Assembly: GCA_024330265.1 (NCBI GenBank)
Contig: JANDLT010000011.1
Coordinates: 1-64,000 of the forward strand
DNA from: Pyrinomonadaceae bacterium MAG19_C2-C3
GTDB taxonomy: Bacteria; Acidobacteriota; Blastocatellia; Pyrinomonadales; Pyrinomonadaceae
Reading direction: 5' to 3'
DNA length: 64,000 bases
Shown here: positions 7,953 through 17,914 of the stretch, piece after piece
Layout: each line of letters opens with the position of its first letter
Position numbering within the stretch: position 1 is the stretch's first letter
Position numbers and translations under genes: made by a program
The notes under the pieces: generated by a model
The model's database searches: none
The model's input: only the letters and a program-made list of their open reading frames with translations
Told to the model about the DNA's origin: nothing

Positions 7953-9620
7953 TTACGGCTGCGTAGTGGTGCTAGTGCGACTGTGCGGGCTGTCGTATCC
8001 AGAGACCGGCGAAGCAAGGTAGGGGAACGTCGTGCGGAACGGTCTGTCATTCACGTCAACCCCGTCCGTGACTTGGTTGTTGGGCGCGGCATTGCAAGGC
8101 GTAGTACCGCCGGCGCAAGCATTGCCCGGAAGCAGAACGCCTGCCAAGACGCGCAATTCAATGTCGGCAACGTCGTCGGCGACGCGGCGTCCATTCGGAA
8201 AACCGGACATGTCGCCGCCGATAACACCGAGGCGGCTGTAACCTGAACCGCCCGGAGCGATTGGCGGAACTGCGAGGTTCAAGCGAATCAAGTCAGCCGG
8301 AACCGCGCCGGGTCCGGCGGTCGGGTCATTCGGGTCGTTTTGCACTGCCGGGCGAGTCGCACCCGGAACTCCCGTCAAGAAGACGCGAACGAGGTCGTTG
8401 CGTCCGCGCGTCGGCGCATCGTTGACCGACGGGTAAAGCATGTTAATGAGTGCGACCGGTTCGACATCGCGCGTATCACCGCGAATGAAGTTGATGCGCT
8501 CGATGTCCTGCGCCGGCAAAGTCGCGTTGTAACGGTCTTTATCGTTTTCCGGCATCGTTAATGACGCGCCTTGCGGAATAAACAATTCGTTGATGAGCGG
8601 GTTGGCGAGACGTGAAACTTGCACGCAAGTCGCGGACGGTGCGCCACCGCCGCAGTCGGCAGCGAAGTTACCGGAGATTGTTCCGCGATTATCTGTTCCG
8701 CCGGACGCCGTATCGTTCGTGCCAAGTACGGTTGTGCGCGGACGGCTCGCCGTCGCGTACACGCCGATGATTGCCGCCGGGCTGGTCGGGTCTGTCGGGC
8801 GAGTGCCGTTATTAGTCAACAACTGAATTGGTAATTGCAGGGCGATGGTATTGACGTTAAAGCCCGCGAGTCCATCTTTACCGGTTTCATTCGGCAACGA
8901 AATGACGTGCAATGAGTTGAGCGGACGCAATCCGAACAAATCAAACCCTGAGCCTAAGTCAAAGAAGAAACCTTCGTCGCGTTGTCCGGCGAAGAAGTTG
9001 ATGCCGCTCGTTCCGGCGAAGGGTACGTTGCGAATCGCGCGTTCGGCGTAATTCGTTTCGTAGTCCGGTGTCGAACGTGGTCCGACATTATTTGGCGGAG
9101 TTGGCAAATTGTCGGCAAGCAGGAAGCGGTTAAACGTGCGCGGCGTAACATTGCGCGGGCTGCTCACGACAACCGCCGTCACGCTGTAAGTTTGACGGAC
9201 GTTTAAGCCCGCGAGTGTGTTCGGGTCAACCCGCCCGGTAGTGTAAAGAAACGTATCGGGGTTGATGACCTGCGTTCTGAAGCGAAACTCAAGGGCGATG
9301 TCGAGAACCGCGTCGCCGTCGTTATCGAAGCGCAATTGGTAAAGTACGTTGTCGTCGAACGGGTAGAAGTTCGGACCGCCGGCAGGTTCTTGAAACGGAA
9401 GCCAGTTGCCGATAACCGTCACCATATCGGGTCGGTCTGGGCTGACGAAAAAATATACATCGGTGTCGTCGGCAAGCGGGTCGCGGATAATCAGCGGTGC
9501 TTCGCGGTGACTCGATGCTTGCACGATTGGCGAGCTAGACGGCAAACCCGTTAGGAATAACGCGCAGCACAGAACGGTGACGACTGCACTAAAGACAGTC
9601 ATTCGTAAAGATATTTTCAT
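7953..9620 (-). CDS. Exported DUF4331 family protein
   Basis: 555 residues. The ATG at 9620 follows a GGGGAG ribosome site and opens a signal peptide ending near VQA; the mature protein starts SSHREAPLI, the conserved opening of DUF4331 proteins, followed by DPLADDTDVYFF and ample DNLPTPPNNVGPRSTP-type loops. The family is exported, of unknown biochemical role, and common in Acidobacteria and Actinobacteria. A possible earlier start six codons upstream is less favoured. It stands alone; a 600-base gap lies before the next gene. Confidence 0.85.
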   Translation of the reverse strand: MKISLRMTVFSAVVTVLCCALFLTGLPSSSPIVQASSHREAPLIIRDPLADDTDVYFFVSPDRPDMVTVIGNWLPFQEPAGGPNFYPFDDNVLYQLRFDNDGDAVLDIALEFRFRTQVINPDTFLYTTGRVDPNTLAGLNVRQTYSVTAVVVSSPRNVTPRTFNRFLLADNLPTPPNNVGPRSTPDYETNYAERAIRNVPFAGTSGINFFAGQRDEGFFFDLGSGFDLFGLRPLNSLHVISLPNETGKDGLAGFNVNTIALQLPIQLLTNNGTRPTDPTSPAAIIGVYATASRPRTTVLGTNDTASGGTDNRGTISGNFAADCGGGAPSATCVQVSRLANPLINELFIPQGASLTMPENDKDRYNATLPAQDIERINFIRGDTRDVEPVALINMLYPSVNDAPTRGRNDLVRVFLTGVPGATRPAVQNDPNDPTAGPGAVPADLIRLNLAVPPIAPGGSGYSRLGVIGGDMSGFPNGRRVADDVADIELRVLAGVLLPGNACAGGTTPCNAAPNNQVTDGVDVNDRPFRTTFPYLASPVSGYDSPHSRTSTTTQP

Positions 9621-9639
9621 GTTGATTCTCCCCTGCAAT

Positions 9640-10237
9640 GGTAGTGACTTACGTTAGAGTTAGGTCACGGCGCGAACCAACACTTGAACTGTAATTCTCT
9701 AGGCTGTCTGATTCGCGCGTATGAAGTTGCGGTTCTCCGGTGAGGAATTTGAACAGAGCGCCGTCCGCTTCAGAAAGCAAAACTCTGACTCCGACGCGAC
9801 GGAAAAATGTATCTACACCGGTTCAAGAGTTACGGTTAAGGTGACTGCAAATTTATGCTGCCAATTCACCTGCGAAAAATCTCAAGAGATTGAACAGGAG
9901 TCAAGACTTCTGCTGCTTAATCCATCAGCATCATTATCTTCTGAAATCGGGGAGTGTCAGAAAAAGATGGGGATTGTTTTCAGGCATAATCCATCTATGT
10001 CCCGCAAAAGTCAACCATTTTTTTATTTGCGGTGGTAATCCCTTAGGTTACGCGCGGAAATCAGGTGGTCAGCGCACGAAGAATCTACACTTTACAGACT
10101 TTCCTTCGCTGATAACCGAATCATTACTTTGCGGTTGATATTTTCATAACACCGGTCAGTCGTGGTATTTAGTAACTCGATTTTAGCTCACGAAGCGTCA
10201 ATAGCCGTCAGGAATTTCTAGCCACACCTTCAATAGT
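9640..10237. other. Intergenic region, nothing recognised
   Basis: About 600 bases between divergent genes. An open frame at 9721-10038 has no recognisable protein features and atypical composition, so it is not called. No strong hairpin or repeat was found. The promoters of both flanking genes should lie here. Confidence 0.5.
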
Positions 10238-10705
10238 ATGGGTTCAAAACAGAACATCGTCCTGCTTCCGCTGGCGGTGAACGATGCGTCGAAACTATCC
10301 GCTTTTCTGCGGGCGCAATCGCCCGTCTATATGCAATACTTCAACCCCTTCGCCTTTGATGAAGCGACGATAAGCGGGATTCTAAATGACGCCCGGCGAG
10401 ACATTTTTCAAGGGGTTTTCCGCGATGGAGAATTAATCGGCATGATGATGATACGCGGATGGGATGCGGGTTTCGACATTCCGTCACTCGGACTGATTAT
10501 CGGCGAAGATTATCGCGGCAAAGATTTAATGCGAATATGCGTGGATGCCATGAAAGAGATTTGTCGTGAACACGGCTCATCGCGCGTCATGTACAAATCA
10601 CATCCTGCGAACCCGCCTGCGCCGGGTGCCGCCCGCATGGGATTTAGGCAAATCGGCGTTGACCCTCAAACAGGCTACTTGATTTTTCATTGTGAGATTG
10701 CTTAA
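10238..10705 (+). CDS. GNAT-family N-acetyltransferase-like protein
   Basis: 155 residues with the layout of a GNAT acetyltransferase: an N-terminal strand-helix part, then GELIGMMMIRGWD (beta-4), GLIIGEDYRGKDLMRICVDAMKE corresponding to the acetyl-CoA binding motif A region with YRGKDLM in place of the usual Q/R-x-x-G-x-G/A, and a final GFRQIGVDPQTGYLIF strand. It is the first plus-strand gene before two glycosyltransferases and an aminotransferase, so acetylation of a sugar nucleotide is a reasonable guess. Substrate unknown. Confidence 0.7.
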   Translation: MGSKQNIVLLPLAVNDASKLSAFLRAQSPVYMQYFNPFAFDEATISGILNDARRDIFQGVFRDGELIGMMMIRGWDAGFDIPSLGLIIGEDYRGKDLMRICVDAMKEICREHGSSRVMYKSHPANPPAPGAARMGFRQIGVDPQTGYLIFHCEIA

Positions 10706-10814
10706 TAATTCTAACTTCTGTGAACCGAACGCTTCGCAAAGAGGTGGCATTAAGTATTAAGTGGTGACGTAAGGCGGCGGTACGGATGGTGACGGCGAGG
10801 AACGATATTTGAGC

Positions 10815-11687
10815 ATGGGCAATCGCAAAGCCATCGTGACGTTGGCAATCGGCGAAAAGTACGAGCGCGAGTGGCGGCAAGTGTGTCAGGCTAACTGGCA
10901 AAAGTACGCCGATAAGCACGGCTACGACATTATCTGCATTACAAAATCGCTGGACAATTCGGCACGCGGGCGCGGTCGTTCTCCGGCGTGGCAGAAGTGC
11001 TTGATTCTAAGTCAAGACTTCGCCACGCGATACGAGCGTATCGTGTGGCTTGACGCCGATATTGTAATTAACCATCGCCTCGCCCCATGCGTCGCTGACA
11101 GTACGCCGCTAGAAAAAGTCGGAGCGGTTGATGCGTGGTGGATGCCGACGCCCGAAATGCTGCGGGTGATAGTTGACCGCTTATATGAACTCTGGGACCC
11201 GGCGCGTCCCGAAAGCGAGCGCGAATACACGGCGCGAGATTACTATCGCAACTGCGGTCTGCCCGCTTTGTTCGATTGCGTGGTGCGTAGCGGCGTGATG
11301 GCACTATCACCCGCGCATCACCGTGAAGTATTTGAAAAGACTTACTACGAACATGATGAAACGCCCGGCAACACGACTTATGAAATGTGTTTTCTATCGT
11401 ATGAACTGCTCAAAGCCGATTGCGTACACTGGTTGGAAAATCGTTTTGACCCGGTGTGGTTGTTAATCAAATTACAGCACTACCCGTTTCTGCTGAATCA
11501 AAATCTTTACTTTGACTTAAAAGGGAGCGGAAATCTGTCGCGTGTGAAGCGGAAACTATTTGCGCCGCTTGATGCGTATCTTCACCGCACTATTATCAAG
11601 CAATGCGCTTCGACGGCATTTGCCAATAACTACTTTTTACATTTTCAGAAGGACGCGGCGGAAATGCTTTTGATTGATGATGCTTAA
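10815..11687 (+). CDS. Glycosyltransferase, GT34-like
   Basis: 290 residues. The N-terminal half has VTLAIGEKYEREWRQVCQANWQKYA, then KCLILSQDFATRYERIVWLDADIVINH, where LDAD is the DxD metal/nucleotide-sugar motif; the spacing fits galactosyl/mannosyl transferases of the GMA12/MNN10 (GT34) type, GT-A fold. No signal peptide or membrane span, so it probably works on the cytoplasmic side. The ATG at 10815 is preferred over a TTG six bases upstream. It lies in a short plus-strand cluster for a surface glycan. Confidence 0.7.
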   Translation: MGNRKAIVTLAIGEKYEREWRQVCQANWQKYADKHGYDIICITKSLDNSARGRGRSPAWQKCLILSQDFATRYERIVWLDADIVINHRLAPCVADSTPLEKVGAVDAWWMPTPEMLRVIVDRLYELWDPARPESEREYTARDYYRNCGLPALFDCVVRSGVMALSPAHHREVFEKTYYEHDETPGNTTYEMCFLSYELLKADCVHWLENRFDPVWLLIKLQHYPFLLNQNLYFDLKGSGNLSRVKRKLFAPLDAYLHRTIIKQCASTAFANNYFLHFQKDAAEMLLIDDA

Positions 11688-11809
11688 AGTGAACTAGATC
11701 GAGGAAGTGTCTTCGCCACTTCGGACGACTTGTGAGAGGCAGCAGGTTTAACAGAGTTCGAGACGAATTATCTATACTCTGTTTGCCCTCATCACTCTGC
11801 TGTCACATT

Positions 11810-13150
11810 ATGAACGATTCATTACGCATCGGCATCAACGCGCAACTTACGCTTGACGACGGAAGCGGCGGCGTTGCCGTTGCCACCGCCGAATTGATCG
11901 CGGCGTTAGGTCGCTTAAATCTCGATGACGGTCACGGAGAGGAATATATAATTATCGGTTCGGGTAGCAATTCGGAATGGCTCGAACCTTTCATCAAAGG
12001 CGCGCAACGCATCGTTGATATTTCGTCGTCAGCGCAAAGGAATCCCCGTCGGTTTAAGTCTCTACGTCGCGTGTTGCGTCCGGTTCGTTCGTCCTTAACG
12101 CGCTGGCACGACAACGCCGTGACCGCATTGCCGCCGGCTATCGGTAACAGGCTACCGCCGTCGGGCATGAGGCGGTCACTATCAAGAACCCAAGCTGCGC
12201 TGCTGAATTTAGAGTGCGATGTGATGCACTTTCCGTCGCAAGATTTTATCCAACATAGCGTGCCTTGCGTTTATAATCCGCACGATTTGCAACACCTTCA
12301 CTATCCGCAATTCTTCACGCCCGCGATTATCAAATGGCGTGAAAGCGTGTATCGGGCAGGATGTAAGTACAGTGAAACAATCGCGGTCGGTTCGCAATGG
12401 ATAAAGCAAGACCTTATCAATCACTACGCCATCAAACCCGACAAAATACAAGTTATCCCCTGGTCAGCACCGACGCGCCCGGATGTCCGACCGACCGGCG
12501 AAAACTTAACGGCGGTACGCGAAAAATACGATTTAACCGCTCCGTTCGCCCTTTATCCAGCCGTCACCTGGCAGCATAAAAATCATTTGCGTTTGATAGA
12601 GTCGGTCGCGCGATTGCGCGCCACGAAGGGAATCGTATTGCCAATCGTTTGCACCGGACACCACACGGAGTTTTACAAATTCATCAAGCGTCACTTGAAA
12701 GAATATGATGTCGAGCGGCAGATTCATTTTCCCGGACACGTTTCAGCACACGAACTTCGCGCTCTCTATCGCATGGCGCAGTTTGTCGTTATCCCGACTC
12801 TATTTGAGGCGGCGAGCGGACCGTTGTTCGAGGCATGGCGAGAGCTAACGCCGGTCACCTGTGCCGCCGTGACTTCGTTACCCGAACAGGCGGCTGCCGC
12901 CGCGCTTTTGTTCGACCCGTTCTCGGTTGAATCAATAACCGCGGCGTTACACAAAATGAGCAGCGATGTTCGTTTGCGTGAAGAATTGGTCGAGCGCGGT
13001 ACACGACGCTTGGGCGATTTCAGTTGGGCGCGCACGGCACGGGCTTACCGCGCGGTGTACAAGCAAGCGGCGGGCAGACGCTTGAGCGACGACGAACGAC
13101 GATTGCTGAATTGGGACTGGATGCGTGAACCACAGCGACTTGAGGTTTAA
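11810..13150 (+). CDS. GT4-family glycosyltransferase
   Basis: 446 residues of GT-B fold. The ATG at 11810 opens MNDSLRIGINAQLTLDDGSGGV, the normal GT4 start with a Gly-rich acceptor loop; an in-frame upstream start would add an unrelated 26 residues. The C-terminal donor domain has YPAVTWQHKNHLRLIES, IHFPGHVSAHELRALYRMAQ and VIPTLFEAASGPLFEAW, the E-x7-E nucleotide-sugar site of retaining GT4 enzymes. It follows the GT34-like gene and precedes an aminotransferase gene, consistent with assembly of an O-antigen or exopolysaccharide. Confidence 0.85.
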   Translation: MNDSLRIGINAQLTLDDGSGGVAVATAELIAALGRLNLDDGHGEEYIIIGSGSNSEWLEPFIKGAQRIVDISSSAQRNPRRFKSLRRVLRPVRSSLTRWHDNAVTALPPAIGNRLPPSGMRRSLSRTQAALLNLECDVMHFPSQDFIQHSVPCVYNPHDLQHLHYPQFFTPAIIKWRESVYRAGCKYSETIAVGSQWIKQDLINHYAIKPDKIQVIPWSAPTRPDVRPTGENLTAVREKYDLTAPFALYPAVTWQHKNHLRLIESVARLRATKGIVLPIVCTGHHTEFYKFIKRHLKEYDVERQIHFPGHVSAHELRALYRMAQFVVIPTLFEAASGPLFEAWRELTPVTCAAVTSLPEQAAAAALLFDPFSVESITAALHKMSSDVRLREELVERGTRRLGDFSWARTARAYRAVYKQAAGRRLSDDERRLLNWDWMREPQRLEV

Positions 13151-13223
13151 TGCCCGGTGAAGCCGCTCCCATAATTTAGCCCTAGCGAAAAACTTTGAAT
13201 GTTCGTGCGGTATAAATAAAGAC

Positions 13224-14387
13224 GTGACGATTCAACTTGAAAGCTTCGTGAAAGATGATAAACCTGACATGGAGAAGCCTTATTTCATTCCAATCTCCGC
13301 GCCGGTTTTCGCGGGAAACGAGCGTGCATATGTGCTTGATTGCATGGATTCCGGTTGGATTTCATCGAGCGGCAAATACGTCGAGCTTTTTGAAAATCGG
13401 TTCGCGGAATTCTGTCAGGTGCGCCATGCCGTCGCGTGCTGTAACGGCACGGTCGCGCTTCATCTCGCGTTGCTCGCGTTGGGCATCACACACGATGACG
13501 AAGTGATTGTGCCGACTTTGACTTTCGTTGCCACCGCCAACGCGGTGACATATTGCGGGGCGCGTCCCGTCTTCGTTGATGTCGAACCGAAGACGTGGAA
13601 TTTGGACGTGGCGCAACTCGAATCGCGTATCACGCAGCGCACGAAGGGAATTATCGCGGTTCACCTGTACGGGCTTCCGGCTGACATGGACGCGATTCGC
13701 AACGTGGCGGCGCGTCATAACCTGTTTGTCCTCGAAGACGCTGCCGAAGCGCATGGCGCACTGTACAGAGAGCGACCCGTCGGTGGTCTCGGTGACATTG
13801 GGATATTTAGTTTTTACGGCAACAAGATTTTAGCGACCGGCGAAGGCGGCATGGTCGTGACCGACGACGATGCGCTGGCGGCGCACGCGCGGTTGCTGCG
13901 TGGGCAAGGCATGGACGCGACGCGACGCTACTGGTTTCCCGTCATCGGCTACAATTATCGAATGATGAATCTGCCCGCCGCGATTGGTCTCGCCCAACTG
14001 GAGCGCGCCGATTGGCACATTATGCGCCGACAGGAAGTTGCCGCGTGGTACAGCGAAGAACTTGACGACATGCGCGGCATTACCCGGCAATTCACACCTG
14101 ATTGGGGGCGTCATGCACACTGGTTGGTCGCCGTTCTGCTTGACGAAGGGCGCGCTTTGATGCGCGATGATTTAATCGCAAAATTATACTCGCGCGGAAT
14201 CGAAACGCGCCCGCTGTTTTATCCGGTGCATACTCTGCCGCCTTACATCGCAAGTTCGGCGTCGCCTGTGAATTTGCCGACCGCCGAGTCAATCGCGCCG
14301 CGCGGTTTGTGTTTGCCGACATCGGCAGGATTAACGCGCTCTGATGTGCGCGCCGTGTGTCGCAACCTGCGCGAGTGCATGGAATAA
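13224..14387 (+). CDS. DegT/DnrJ/EryC1/StrS sugar aminotransferase
   Basis: 387 residues (GTG start; an ATG at 13269, opening MEKPYFIPIS, is equally possible). PLP-dependent enzyme that transaminates nucleotide-linked keto-sugars. It shows NGTVALHLALLALGI (PLP phosphate site), VPTLTFVATANAVTYCGA, FVDVEPKTWNLD, the DAAEAHGA motif and the PLP lysine in SFYGNKILATGEGG. Closest named types by pattern are perosamine/FdtB-like transaminases; the exact sugar is not decidable. It ends the plus-strand glycan cluster. Confidence 0.87.
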   Translation: MTIQLESFVKDDKPDMEKPYFIPISAPVFAGNERAYVLDCMDSGWISSSGKYVELFENRFAEFCQVRHAVACCNGTVALHLALLALGITHDDEVIVPTLTFVATANAVTYCGARPVFVDVEPKTWNLDVAQLESRITQRTKGIIAVHLYGLPADMDAIRNVAARHNLFVLEDAAEAHGALYRERPVGGLGDIGIFSFYGNKILATGEGGMVVTDDDALAAHARLLRGQGMDATRRYWFPVIGYNYRMMNLPAAIGLAQLERADWHIMRRQEVAAWYSEELDDMRGITRQFTPDWGRHAHWLVAVLLDEGRALMRDDLIAKLYSRGIETRPLFYPVHTLPPYIASSASPVNLPTAESIAPRGLCLPTSAGLTRSDVRAVCRNLRECME

Positions 14388-14441
14388 AAATATCGGGTAA
14401 CAAACTACGCATAAATATCCATCAAAATTAGGGGAAGATAA

Positions 14442-14981
14442 ATGACCGACACGAAACTTAAAGCATTACTTGTTTTGACATTGACTTGCAGCCTGTTCGC
14501 ATCGGCTTGCACTCAAAACGACACGTCCTCAACCGCCAACACACAGGGCAACACCGCAACCGTCAATCCGACTTCCGCCATAAACACAGACGTACCGTCA
14601 ACGCCGCCTTTGACGGCAACCGCGCCCGCCGCGACGCCCGTTGTCATCACCGCTAAGCCGGACAACGCGACTTCGATGACAACCGATTCGTCTGCGACGA
14701 GCCAATCGCCAACTCCCAAAACATCCGGTACTCCGCCTCCGGCAACGGTCAGTAGCTCGGGAGCGCAAGATTTTTTCGTCTTCTCGGCGGCACGCGGTGC
14801 GCTGAATGATGATGCCGAATTGAAGAACGAGAACATCACCGTTGACGTTAAAAACGGCGTCGTGACTTTAACGGGCAGCGTCACCGACGAAGCGAAAAAG
14901 ACGCGCGCCGCGCAACTTGCAGGTCAAGCAAAGGACGCTAAAGGCATCAAAAATTTACTGAAGATAGCACCCGTAAAATAA
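14442..14981 (+). CDS. BON-domain lipoprotein
   Basis: 179 residues with a lipoprotein signal (LFASAC, lipid-modified Cys at about residue 23), a long Thr/Pro/Ala-rich linker and a C-terminal BON domain (DAELKNENITVDVKNGVV, LTGSVTDEAKKTRAAQLA). BON domains bind phospholipid or peptidoglycan surfaces and occur in envelope stress proteins such as OsmY. Ribosome site GGGGAAG is 7 bases before the start. It stands alone after the aminotransferase gene. Confidence 0.8.
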   Translation: MTDTKLKALLVLTLTCSLFASACTQNDTSSTANTQGNTATVNPTSAINTDVPSTPPLTATAPAATPVVITAKPDNATSMTTDSSATSQSPTPKTSGTPPPATVSSSGAQDFFVFSAARGALNDDAELKNENITVDVKNGVVTLTGSVTDEAKKTRAAQLAGQAKDAKGIKNLLKIAPVK

Positions 14982-15046
14982 TGGCATCACGGGAAACCTT
15001 CGTTGGCGTACATCTGGATTATCCGGCGAGGGCGCAAGCACAGAAT

Positions 15047-15080
15047 TAAAGAGTGGCTGTCGAGTCCGATAACCACTCTT
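15047..15080. terminator. Hairpin terminator between convergent genes
   Basis: aaagagtgg and ccactctt pair across a 17-base loop, followed by a short AT-rich tail. It sits between the converging BON lipoprotein and ettA genes. The stem is short, so the call is tentative. Confidence 0.4.
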
Positions 15081-15146
15081 ATGACATGTCCTGCACGTCG
15101 CTTTGTCACGCGATGAAATAATATTCGCCTACCCGTTACCGAGTAC

Positions 15147-16835
15147 TTAGTTTCTCGTCAACTGACGATACTTGATGCGGTGCGGTTGGTCGGCGTCCGC
15201 GCCGAGACGGGCGCGGCGGTCGGCTTCGTATTCCGAGTAATTTCCCTCGAACCACACGACGCGGCTTTCGCCTTCAAACGCGAGAATGTGCGTTGCCACG
15301 CGGTCGAGAAACCAGCGGTCGTGCGAGATGACGACGGCGCATCCGGCGAAGTTTTCCAGTGCTTCCTCAAGGGCGCGCATCGTGTTCACATCCAAGTCAT
15401 TCGTCGGTTCGTCGAGCAGTAGAACATTCGCTCCGGCTTTCAACATCTTGGCGAGGTGGACGCGATTGCGTTCGCCACCGGAGAGCGTGCCGACCTTCTT
15501 TTGCTGGTCAGAGCCGGAAAAGTTGAAGCGCGAAACGTAAGCTCGTGATTGAATCTGGCGCGCTCCAAGCTGAATTACGTCAAGCCCGTCGGAGATTTCT
15601 TCCCAGACGTTCTTATTCGCGTCAAGTGCATCGCGGCTCTGGTCAACGTAGCCGACGATCACCGTGTCACCGAGTCTAATCGTTCCGGCATCGGGCTGTT
15701 CTTGCCGTGTAATCATGCGGAACAGAGTTGTTTTTCCCGCGCCGTTCGCACCGATAATGCCGACGATGCCGCCCGGTGGAAGCCGGAAGTTCATGCCTTC
15801 CACAAGCACACGTTCGCCGTAAGCCTTCGTCACGTCTTGGGCTTCAATCACTATATCACCAAGACGCGCACCCGGCGGGATGAAGATTTCCAGCGTCTCC
15901 GCGATGCCTTTATCGCTGGCGTTTTTAAGCAGTTCCTCGTAGGAATTGATGCGGGCTTTTGACTTCGCGTGACGCCCTTTCGGTGACATGCGAATCCATT
16001 CGAGTTCGCGCTGCAAGGTGCGCTGGCGTTCGGATTCCTTCTGTTCTTCCTGACCCAGACGCGCCTGTTTCTGCTCCAACCAACTCGAATAGTTTCCCTG
16101 CCACGGGATGCCGCGCCCTTTGTCCAATTCCAAAATCCAGCCCGCGACGTTATCTAGGAAGTATCGGTCGTGCGTCACGGCGATGACCGTGCCTTTGTAT
16201 TCCTGCAAATGCCGTTCAAGCCACTGCACAGATTCCGCGTCCAAGTGGTTCGTCGGTTCATCAAGCAACAGGATGTCGGGCTTCTGTAATAACAGACGAC
16301 ACAGTGCGACGCGCCGACGTTCGCCGCCGGATAAAACTTTAATCTTCGTCTCACCCGGCGGACACCTTAGCGCATCCATCGCCATCTCAAGTTGTGAGTC
16401 GAGTTCCCAAGCATCCGCCGCGTCGAGTTTATCCTGCACCGTGCCTTGACGTTCGAGCAGTTTGTTCATCTGGTCATCGTCAAGCGGCTCACCGAATTTA
16501 GCGTTGATTTCGTCATACTCTTTCAGCAAGTCAACGGTTTCCTGCACGCCCTGTTCGACGATTTCGCGCACGGTTTTCGTTTCATCAAGTCGCGGCTCTT
16601 GTTCGAGAAAGCCGATTGTATGACCGTGTGAAAGAACGGTTTCCCCTGTGAAATCTTTGTCCTCTCCGGCGAGTATCCGAAGCAAGGATGACTTGCCCGA
16701 ACCGTTCAGACCGAGAACGCCGATTTTCGCTCCGTAAAAGTAGGAAAGATAAATGTCTTTGAGAATCGGGCGTTTGTCATAGTGCTTGCTGACGCCGACC
16801 ATCGAGTAAATAATTTTGTTCGGTTGGGTACTCAT
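15147..16835 (-). CDS. ettA: Energy-dependent translational throttle protein EttA (ABC-F)
   Basis: 562 residues, the usual EttA length. Two ABC ATPase domains without membrane spans: the first has GLNGSGKSSLLRILAG (Walker A), LSGGERRRVALCRLLL (signature) and ILLLDEPTNHLDAES (Walker B); the second has GANGAGKTTLFRMI, LSGGERNRVHLAKML and VLLLDEPTNDLD. Between them lies the linker with RMSPKGRHAKSKARI, typical of EttA. EttA binds the ribosomal E site and gates entry into elongation depending on ATP/ADP. Single gene. Confidence 0.93.
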   Translation of the reverse strand: MSTQPNKIIYSMVGVSKHYDKRPILKDIYLSYFYGAKIGVLGLNGSGKSSLLRILAGEDKDFTGETVLSHGHTIGFLEQEPRLDETKTVREIVEQGVQETVDLLKEYDEINAKFGEPLDDDQMNKLLERQGTVQDKLDAADAWELDSQLEMAMDALRCPPGETKIKVLSGGERRRVALCRLLLQKPDILLLDEPTNHLDAESVQWLERHLQEYKGTVIAVTHDRYFLDNVAGWILELDKGRGIPWQGNYSSWLEQKQARLGQEEQKESERQRTLQRELEWIRMSPKGRHAKSKARINSYEELLKNASDKGIAETLEIFIPPGARLGDIVIEAQDVTKAYGERVLVEGMNFRLPPGGIVGIIGANGAGKTTLFRMITRQEQPDAGTIRLGDTVIVGYVDQSRDALDANKNVWEEISDGLDVIQLGARQIQSRAYVSRFNFSGSDQQKKVGTLSGGERNRVHLAKMLKAGANVLLLDEPTNDLDVNTMRALEEALENFAGCAVVISHDRWFLDRVATHILAFEGESRVVWFEGNYSEYEADRRARLGADADQPHRIKYRQLTRN

Positions 16836-16860
16836 GCTTTTGTTGGTGTTGTCCTTAATT

Positions 16861-17026
16861 TAACGCGCGGCGCGATGAAAGATAAAAAAGTTTTTACCCA
16901 CGGAACGGGACGAATCAACACGAAATATGAACACGAAAGAATTGCTTTGGTTCGTGTCGCTTCGTGCCGTTTCGTGGATAAACTCTCTTACCCCTTCTTA
17001 TATCGAACTCGCGTTAGGTTATGATA
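16861..17026. repeat. Dispersed palindromic element, copy A
   Basis: Intergenic palindrome. The core holds cacgaa/ttcgtg repeats in both orientations (acgaatcaacacgaa against ttcgtgccgtttcgtgga), and the right edge reads cttatatcgaactcgcgtta, the inverse of the taacgtgagttcgatataag ends seen near 22579 and 26078. Related copies: 22579-22650, 26041-26332, 40577-40730 and, with different outer ends, 59561-59707. Confidence 0.7.
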
Positions 17027-17063
17027 TGCGCGTTTCTTTAAGTCCGCGCGTGGAAAATCTTTT

Positions 17064-17888
17064 ATGAAGTTTCAATCTCAAGCCATCATATTTTTATGCG
17101 CTCTGTTGTGCCAAGTCGCGTGTTCATCGAACGCCGTGCCGCCGGGTGAAACCAACACCGCGCCGTCCGCGAACGTCGTCGCCGAAGCGACACCCGCCGC
17201 CGTGACGGGTGACGTACCGCCGCCAAACGATGAGCCGCTGCCAAGTGATGCGCGCGGATTCTTTGAACTCGGCGTGCGTGCCTTCCAGAACGGCGACGAC
17301 CGCCGCGCCGCCGAAGCTTTCAAACAAGCCATCACACTCGAACCCGATTTCGCGGAAGCTCACTTAAAACTCGGCAATGCCTACGCCGTTCTGGGCGAGC
17401 GCGAAGCCGCCACCGAAGCTTACGAGCAAGCCGTCAAGACGTGCGAAAGACTTGTCCGCACGGATTCAAAAAACGCCGAAGCCCATTTCAATCTCGGCAT
17501 CGCGCAGGGCAAACTCGGTGACTATGACGAGAGCATCAAAGCCCTCAAGCAAGCCGTTAAGCTTGACCCCGAAGATGCCGCTAAGCATTACGAACTCGGT
17601 TTCGCGCACAGCAAAGTCGCACAGTATAAAGAAGCCGTCGCCGAACTCAAAGAAGCACTCGCACGCGATTCGGAAAACTATCGTGTGCGCGACTTATTAG
17701 AGAAAGCCGAAGCCGATTTGAAGCGGCAGACAGCTTCCCTCAAATATCTCGAACAGACCGAAAAAACGAAACTTGGAAAACCCGAAGCCCGGCAATCAAA
17801 CAGAAATTCCAACTCCACACCGAACGCTTCGCCAACTCCGAAACCCTCTCCCAAGACATCGCCAAAAGCATCGCCCGTCAAACCTTAA
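17064..17888 (+). CDS. TPR-repeat lipoprotein
   Basis: 274 residues. Signal peptide with lipobox CQVAC (about residues 16-20), a Pro/Ala-rich spacer, then four or more tetratricopeptide repeats (SDARGFFELGVRAFQNGD, PDFAEAHLKLGNAYAVLG, KNAEAHFNLGIAQGKLGD, DAAKHYELGFAHSKVAQ) and a Ser/Pro/Lys tail (ASPTPKPSPKTSPKASP). Probably an outer-membrane lipoprotein acting as a protein-contact scaffold; partners unknown. It precedes the hydroxylase-like gene by 26 bases and may be co-transcribed with it. Confidence 0.82.
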   Translation: MKFQSQAIIFLCALLCQVACSSNAVPPGETNTAPSANVVAEATPAAVTGDVPPPNDEPLPSDARGFFELGVRAFQNGDDRRAAEAFKQAITLEPDFAEAHLKLGNAYAVLGEREAATEAYEQAVKTCERLVRTDSKNAEAHFNLGIAQGKLGDYDESIKALKQAVKLDPEDAAKHYELGFAHSKVAQYKEAVAELKEALARDSENYRVRDLLEKAEADLKRQTASLKYLEQTEKTKLGKPEARQSNRNSNSTPNASPTPKPSPKTSPKASPVKP

Positions 17889-17914
17889 ATTTTCCAGATA
17901 AACCCTCACCACGA

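Noticed and set aside
9721..10038. Open frame of 105 codons in the gap before the GNAT gene
   Set aside because: No ribosome site, no recognisable domain, composition unlike neighbouring genes; left as unannotated intergenic DNA.
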